Below are positions 59,100-64,000 of a stretch of DNA of 64,000 nt, piece after piece. Made by a program: the position numbers and the translations under genes. Position 1 is the stretch's first letter. Every line of letters begins with the position of its first letter. Origin of the DNA: Byssochlamys sp. IMV 00236 (lineage: Eukaryota; Ascomycota; Eurotiomycetes; Eurotiales; Thermoascaceae); assembly GCA_001931875.2 (NCBI GenBank), contig MSJH02000817.1, positions 448,252 to 512,251 on the forward strand, in the 5' to 3' direction. The notes below the pieces were generated by a model. That model saw only the letters and a program-made list of their open reading frames with translations, made no database searches and was not told the DNA's origin.

Positions 59100-60990
59100 G
59101 ACTCAAAGCCATTACTTATGCACCGAGCTCTTGCTTTTTCTTCCCGCACACACGAACACGTTTGGGCTTGTGCCCGCCTTCAACAATACCTGAGCTAAAT
59201 GAATACTATGTATATCAACTAGGTGCTCTTCTAGTTGGGTGGCAGAATATAGCTCGGTAGACTGGCACATGGCCGAATCAGCACCTGCGAGAAACGAGGC
59301 AGGGCATGGAATTGGATTCTGTATTTGTAGCATATGTGTCCCGAGATGGTCCTTCTGCTCACAGACTTGATAATCTTTGCCTGTCGATTTGTTATAGACC
59401 GCAATCCGGAGATCTGCAGAAAGACAGGCATCACATACACAGAAAATACAGAACCAAGAGTTTCTAAACGTTCAACAGCTTGTTTCCTTTATGCCTTGAC
59501 TTGATATCATAATATCAAGGAGGCGATGGGCGGCAGCGCGGGCAGCGACATCATCCGAAATCTGCGACCCCGTTAGCGGAAAGACACCCTCAAGATGCGA
59601 CAACTGCCGACGCGACTTACAGAGGCACTTATGGTGAACCTCCCGGCAGTGGGCGCACTTCCGCCCGGCATCAAAGATGCACCACGCCTGGCCAGGGTGC
59701 TCCTCTACTCCGTAGAGGCACCGCTGACAGGGTATATGCACGTATATCAACGAGGGCCTTGTTGAGGTGTGTTCTGTAGTGGCTGATCCTGTCGGAGGGA
59801 CAAGCAGTTGCTAGGGAATCCAAACCCAGCGAGCTTCGCTCCAGTGTATATAGTCGTCGCAGAATGCGTAGTAGAAGAATAGGCTATCGGGTTTCAAGTA
59901 CGAAACTCCGTGCACGTGGGTTAAGTGCTCGATCCACGAGTGGGCAGTTCTCGAAAGCTATCCATATAGGGATTACATTACCTGGACCTGGTTCGGATCA
60001 TCCTGAATCCCTCTTCGTCTGCATCTATCGACGAAGAAATCAAGTTGTCCACTTCCACAGCGAGAAAGTTATATAGAAAATCCAGTGTCCGTAAGGCTAT
60101 GCAGGAGCACACCAATGCCACAAATGCACTGATGCAAACGTATACGTCAATATAGGATGCACTCAACACAAAAGTTGCGCAGCCTGCGTGGAGAGCATAA
60201 GGAAGAAGTATTGTCGTAGTCCACTACGCGGGGACACGAGATGACTAGTGATCTTGGTAACGAACTACTCCTTACCAATTCCACGGGGAAAATAATGAAC
60301 GCGTCTCCGGTTATGAAGGATTTCAAACGTCTCATCTCATCAGTTTTGACTGTTGTTGGAGCTTTTCGGCGAAACGAACTACAAACCGGGAAGCCCGCCG
60401 CGAGTGACAAAACAGAGCCCACTGAGCCTGTTTCGCGAGGCCTTGTGTATATGTCCTTTACTCAAAGCTATCGTCCACGGGTTCGCGGGCCAAAAACAAC
60501 CCAGAGTGTGCCTCATGTGATTCAATGACCAATTCGTGTGGCTTTGGGTATCCGAGTATATCCATCATAGACTTCAAGCTTTTGAGATCACACTCTGCCC
60601 TGGTATTATCATCTTCCCAATGGAAATGAAAAAGCGTAAATATTACGATAGGGAATCTCCCGTTTGTAATATCAGACTGAAGGGCACTTTCAAGGTCATC
60701 TTTCTTGAGTGACATCTTATTGGTTGCCGGCTGGTAAAAGAGCTCAAAGAGGAGCTCATTGTCTAAAAGCGAAGCCAAGAAGTCAGTATAATGAGCTCAA
60801 GAGAATGAGGACCTTATTGATGGAGATTACCCTAGGCGCACCTTTCCAAAATATAAGTAAGACCAGGAATCCTCCTAAGGCATTTAAGTTCTTGTGGAAT
60901 AACATCAGGTTTAGCTGTGGAATCCCTAATTGTTCCGCGACGATGATCGATATACTGAGAGACGGAAGCCGAAGGCTGTCTTCCGGAAAT
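59100..60990 (-). pseudogene. Decayed zinc-finger/recombinase-like gene, tandem copy A
   Basis: Minus-strand relic pieces in the same order as the neighbouring copy at 61049-62900. At 60986-60966 lies PEDSLRL, the end of the recombinase-like core; at 60065-59905 comes VEVDNLISSSIDADEEGF; at 59440-59300 comes LRIAVYNKSTGKDYQV followed by EQKDHLGTHMLQIQNPIPCP. Between them are two other coding-looking pieces: 60778-60458 (RFPIVIFTLFHFHWEDD, LGYPKPHELV) and a Cys-rich stretch at 59750-59600 (CQRCLYGVEEHPGQAWC, CAHC). Frames are interrupted throughout, so nothing here is expected to make protein. The order of shared pieces shows a tandem duplication followed by decay. Confidence 0.55.
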
Positions 60991-61048
60991 AAATTTCAGA
61001 ATATGGATCTGTTGATTTACACAACGGAGTATGAGTGCCAGCAGAAAT

Positions 61049-62900
61049 TTAAGCAGGGCAGAAAACCGGGTTCTCAATTGCTAAAATATGACATCGAAGA
61101 TGATCCTTCTGTTCAATGACCGGATATGTTTTTCCGGTTGAGTCATTGAATACGCCAATCCGTTCATCTGCACGGAGCAAGAAGTTGTGAACGCAGATGA
61201 TGCAAAACCAGGGGTGGCGGATATTCAAAAACAGCTGTCCTTTGTGACTGCCCCTGATGTTATTGTATTTGTATAAATATATTGAAACAAGGGCCTCATC
61301 CAGATAGCTGGCGTAGTGGTGTCTCCTTTCGATCTGCGAGAGGATTGCTGACCAGATGTACATGTACCTGTTGCAGAATGCACAGTAGAATAGCATGCTG
61401 TCGGGCTTGTGGTACAAAATGCCATGAACTGTCTCCAATGCAGCAGCCATTGTTCTTGAGTTTCAAGCTTCAATGATCGAGACTTATTGGAATTGCCAAA
61501 ATTGCAGTATAATTGGTTCCAACTGTGCTGCAATATGTGGCGCCGGTATTTGTCATTGTCTGCAAAATCTTTCAAACACCGCGTGCTGTCCTTTTTCGCC
61601 ATCCATTCGCAAGGGATTCGTCTTTTTTGTTCGACAAGGGAGTCCATAGCTACCTTGAGAGAACGAGGGTGCTGTTAACTTACCTCTTAAGGATATCTCA
61701 AAACCTACAAAGACGGCCTATGCGTCCCAGGTCGAAATGCTGACGAAAATCTGTGCATGTGGGTTAAGTGCTCAATCTATAAGTCACAGGTAGGCAGTTC
61801 TCGGGAGCTATTTATGCTAGGGATTATATTACCTGGACCTCGCTTAAATCATCGTGAGATTCTTCTTTGTCTGCATCTATCGATGTAGAAATTAAGTTGT
61901 CCACTTCCATGTAACCGCGGGCTATCATATCGAACCCTGTTTCATTGATTAATTTCTGATCCGCACTGTTGAGAGACTCTGTATTCTCAGACCAATCAGG
62001 TCAATTCCATGATCTTTCACTGTTATGAATCATCTGCAATGAACGTGGAGGTCCTTGAGGGTCCGGACAAGCTCAATTACATCGACGTCGGAACTGGCCT
62101 CTCTTGGAACTATGATGGGGGCTACAACCACTAAGTTAGTAATGGACAATTCGATGAGATGGGAACACATACCATCGGGACTCCCGGCAGGGTGACGAAC
62201 AGGCATAGACGGAGTAGATGGGGGAGCAACTCCTGAATGTCAGCTCAAAACCTCCTCGATCCAGGATGGGGGGGACTTACTGGCTCCGCCCGTCAAGAGT
62301 TTCAGTGAACAACAGCAGCCGAAGGCTGTCCTCCGGCCACATGTAGACAGGCAACAAGTTCAAGATGAACTCTTGGTAGTTCTCCGTACGATTCTTCCAC
62401 CCTTTCAATCCAGTCACTCGAAGAGTCGCGGAGATAATGACTATCCCGTTGCGTCTAAAGGCGTACACACGAAGATCCTTCCAGCGAAGATATTGGTCAG
62501 GATATCTTTCTTTCGATGTAATCTCATGAATTCCCCCGCACATATTGAATATAAGATTGATGAATATGTTCACATGCAAGAGTACTCTCATTGATATGAC
62601 TTAATATGTACTAACGGGCAGTGGAGGTTTTAAATGATGAAATATAGACAATGGGTTTCGAGATAACAGTCTGTTTACTGAGACCTAACTCTGTTAGGTT
62701 ATACTCACCTACAGTCGCACTTACTAGGTAATCTCTTTATCGAGGCCCTTGTTGCAGTAGGATACTGCCCCGAAAAAGGATGTCGTATAGTTGATAGCCG
62801 TTAATCGAGTCCTTTTATTTTCAGAATGTCCCTGCGAGCAATCTGCCACGTAGTATATGAACTGGCGCAGCATCCCTGTGGTCCGCAAAGGACCTCTCTT
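61049..62900 (-). pseudogene. Decayed zinc-finger/recombinase-like gene, tandem copy B
   Basis: Minus-strand relic, the better preserved of three. At 62900-62740: LRQFIYYVADCSQGHSEN and FFGAVSYCNKGLDKEI. At 62590-62277: VNIFINLIFNMCGGIHEI, YPDQYLRWKDLRVYAF and PEDSLRLLLF, then a likely intron into GVAPPSTPSMP and IVPREASSDVDVIELVRTL (about 62060). At 61905-61830: MEVDNLISTSIDADKEE. At 61620-61550: a C2H2-like finger (RIPCEW, RCLKDF, KYRRHILQH). At about 61390-61330: CAFCNRY with a later RRHH. At 61190-61050: FCIICVHN, ERIGVFNDSTGKTYPV and EQKDHLRCHIL. Stops and shifts break it. A recombinase-like core plus C-terminal C2H2 fingers fits the fungal FluG/C2H2-finger protein family; the assignment is by motif memory. 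Confidence 0.55.
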
Positions 62901-63818
62901 TTCAAAGTATTGGCCTCCATCTGAAATCTTGAGGATGTCTTACCAAAACTCCTTCCAGAGTCTGATGATGCGAGCATAGCCCTGGAGCGTCGAAGTGCTC
63001 CGAGCTTTAAGTGCATAGTCCTCGAAATTGGTCCAATATATTTTCCGACGGTTCTATTCTCTGGATTTGAAATACGCCTCCGCTACGCAAAGAGGGCCTC
63101 GATATGTAACTACTGCAAAGAAATATCAGGAGAACTTAAATAAAATAGACTGTGACTTTCGATGTAACGAGTCACAGAGCAGGGCACACAGGACTCACAA
63201 GTGAGGTCCAGGATGATCTGGGGACAACCACCTAGATAGCAACAATCGGTGGGGTTTTAAAAAAGTGATGAGTTAAAGCGATGATCGACGCCACGAGTTC
63301 TACTGTGGAGAATCCACGAATTAACTGAAAACTAAAAAAACGAGGAGATAATACCCTGTGCGAACAGGAATGATGGTTTACGATAGAAGACAATGATTTA
63401 ATAACTGTAGAAGTCTGAATCGATGGACATGCTACCATATATTAGGAGATGAAGTCCTAAGAAGTTGTAGAAGGAAAAGAAGCTGTTCTATTACCGCGTT
63501 TTATATTGAACAAAGAGGTTGATGCATGATATACGAGAACATTCGATATATATTCAACTTGGCTGAAGAGAGCTGCTCAAGAGAGAGGATGGAGAGAAGA
63601 GGAGGAAGGGCGAGAGAGGCCGTATAAGTAATGGAAATAATGTAGGGGAAAGTGAAGGAGGCAGTGGAGGAGAGTATCCTAGTGAAGTATGTAACTGCGG
63701 GGTTTTCCATTCCATCTTTGTCTTTCACTTTGTCTATGCATCACCTTTCTCACCGTCGGTATCATTCCCTGATATAGATCCCTGTAGAGGCATTTTCCAT
63801 ACGGCGCGAGTGACTGCT
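62901..63818. other. Gene-free interval
   Basis: No supported gene. A hydrophobic minus-strand frame at 63501-63728 has no motif. Confidence 0.45.
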
Positions 63819-64000
63819 CTAGGAAATCGTAGATGCTCCGAACCGTCTCTGTTGGGCATCCGATAATCGAGACCCTGGCCTGACAGTCGGTGAGCAGTGG
63901 TAAATAAGATCGTTGACAGCATTTTGAAGCTTGACTTGGTTGTCTCGTAGTTGCGTGTTCATTATGTTGGCCATCTCGGTCGTTCCATTACTCGCGGCAT
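63819..64000 (-). CDS. Possible gene fragment entering from the right edge
   Basis: A minus-strand frame is open from the window edge to a TAG at 63819-63821 and encodes MNTQLRDNQVKLQNAVNDL followed by a Pro/Arg/Ser-rich end. Composition is protein-like (amphipathic helix). A second overlapping frame (63734-63922) is also open, so the correct frame is unsure. No family recognised. Confidence 0.3.
   Translation of the reverse strand, partial: AASNGTTEMANIMNTQLRDNQVKLQNAVNDLIYHCSPTVRPGSRLSDAQQRRFGASTIS

Noticed and set aside
60709..61119. 136-codon plus-strand frame in the relic field
   Set aside because: It lies opposite the minus-strand relic pieces that match the duplicated copy, so the coding signal is on the minus strand.

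Overview
This is nuclear DNA of a filamentous ascomycete, most likely an Aspergillus/Penicillium-type Eurotiomycete. The evidence is short introns (about 45-110 nt) with GTAAGT-like donors, fungal-only protein families (ankyrin-CorA proteins, Zn2Cys6 regulators, fungal amidases, FET/abr2-like laccases) and dense single-gene transcription units on both strands. I joined exons by hand from the sequence; lengths given for spliced proteins come from those joins. The species is not identified. Layout, left to right: 1.1-4.5 kb ankyrin/CorA-like membrane protein (+); 4.9-6.0 kb long His/Gly-rich Hsp20 (-); 6.0-10.4 kb almost gene-free; 10.4-12.2 kb type II NADH dehydrogenase (+); 12.6-18.0 kb three leftward metabolic genes (class II aldolase, SDR, amidase). 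19-24 kb is accessory: an uncharacterised 364-aa gene, a 389-aa PD-(D/E)XK-like gene and a broken recombinase-like relic. 25.7-27.6 kb carries a secreted laccase (-). 28.8-32 kb holds a decayed NACHT-ankyrin gene cut by an AT-rich island and a possibly frameshifted relative of the 364-aa gene. 32.6-39 kb holds a single-pass membrane protein and a nine-exon Zn2Cys6 regulator (both -). 40.4-41 kb is a Tc1/mariner transposase relic. 42.3-51.9 kb is a conserved block: homoserine O-acetyltransferase-like hydrolase, poly(A) polymerase, AIF-like FAD oxidoreductase, a small orphan gene and Mn superoxide dismutase. 55.2-56.9 kb is a disrupted fungal regulator-like gene, 58.0-58.3 kb a small membrane protein, and 59-63 kb a field of tandemly duplicated, decayed zinc-finger/recombinase-like gene pieces. 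Housekeeping blocks alternate with repeat- and relic-rich accessory blocks. The two accessory blocks around 23 kb and 59-63 kb share the same recombinase-like relic, and the blocks around 19 kb and 31 kb share another uncharacterised family with a conserved intron. The most testable regulatory signal is a 19-bp palindrome at 47589-47607 holding three overlapping ATCWGATAA (SreA-type iron GATA factor) matches about 190 bp upstream of the AIF-like gene.
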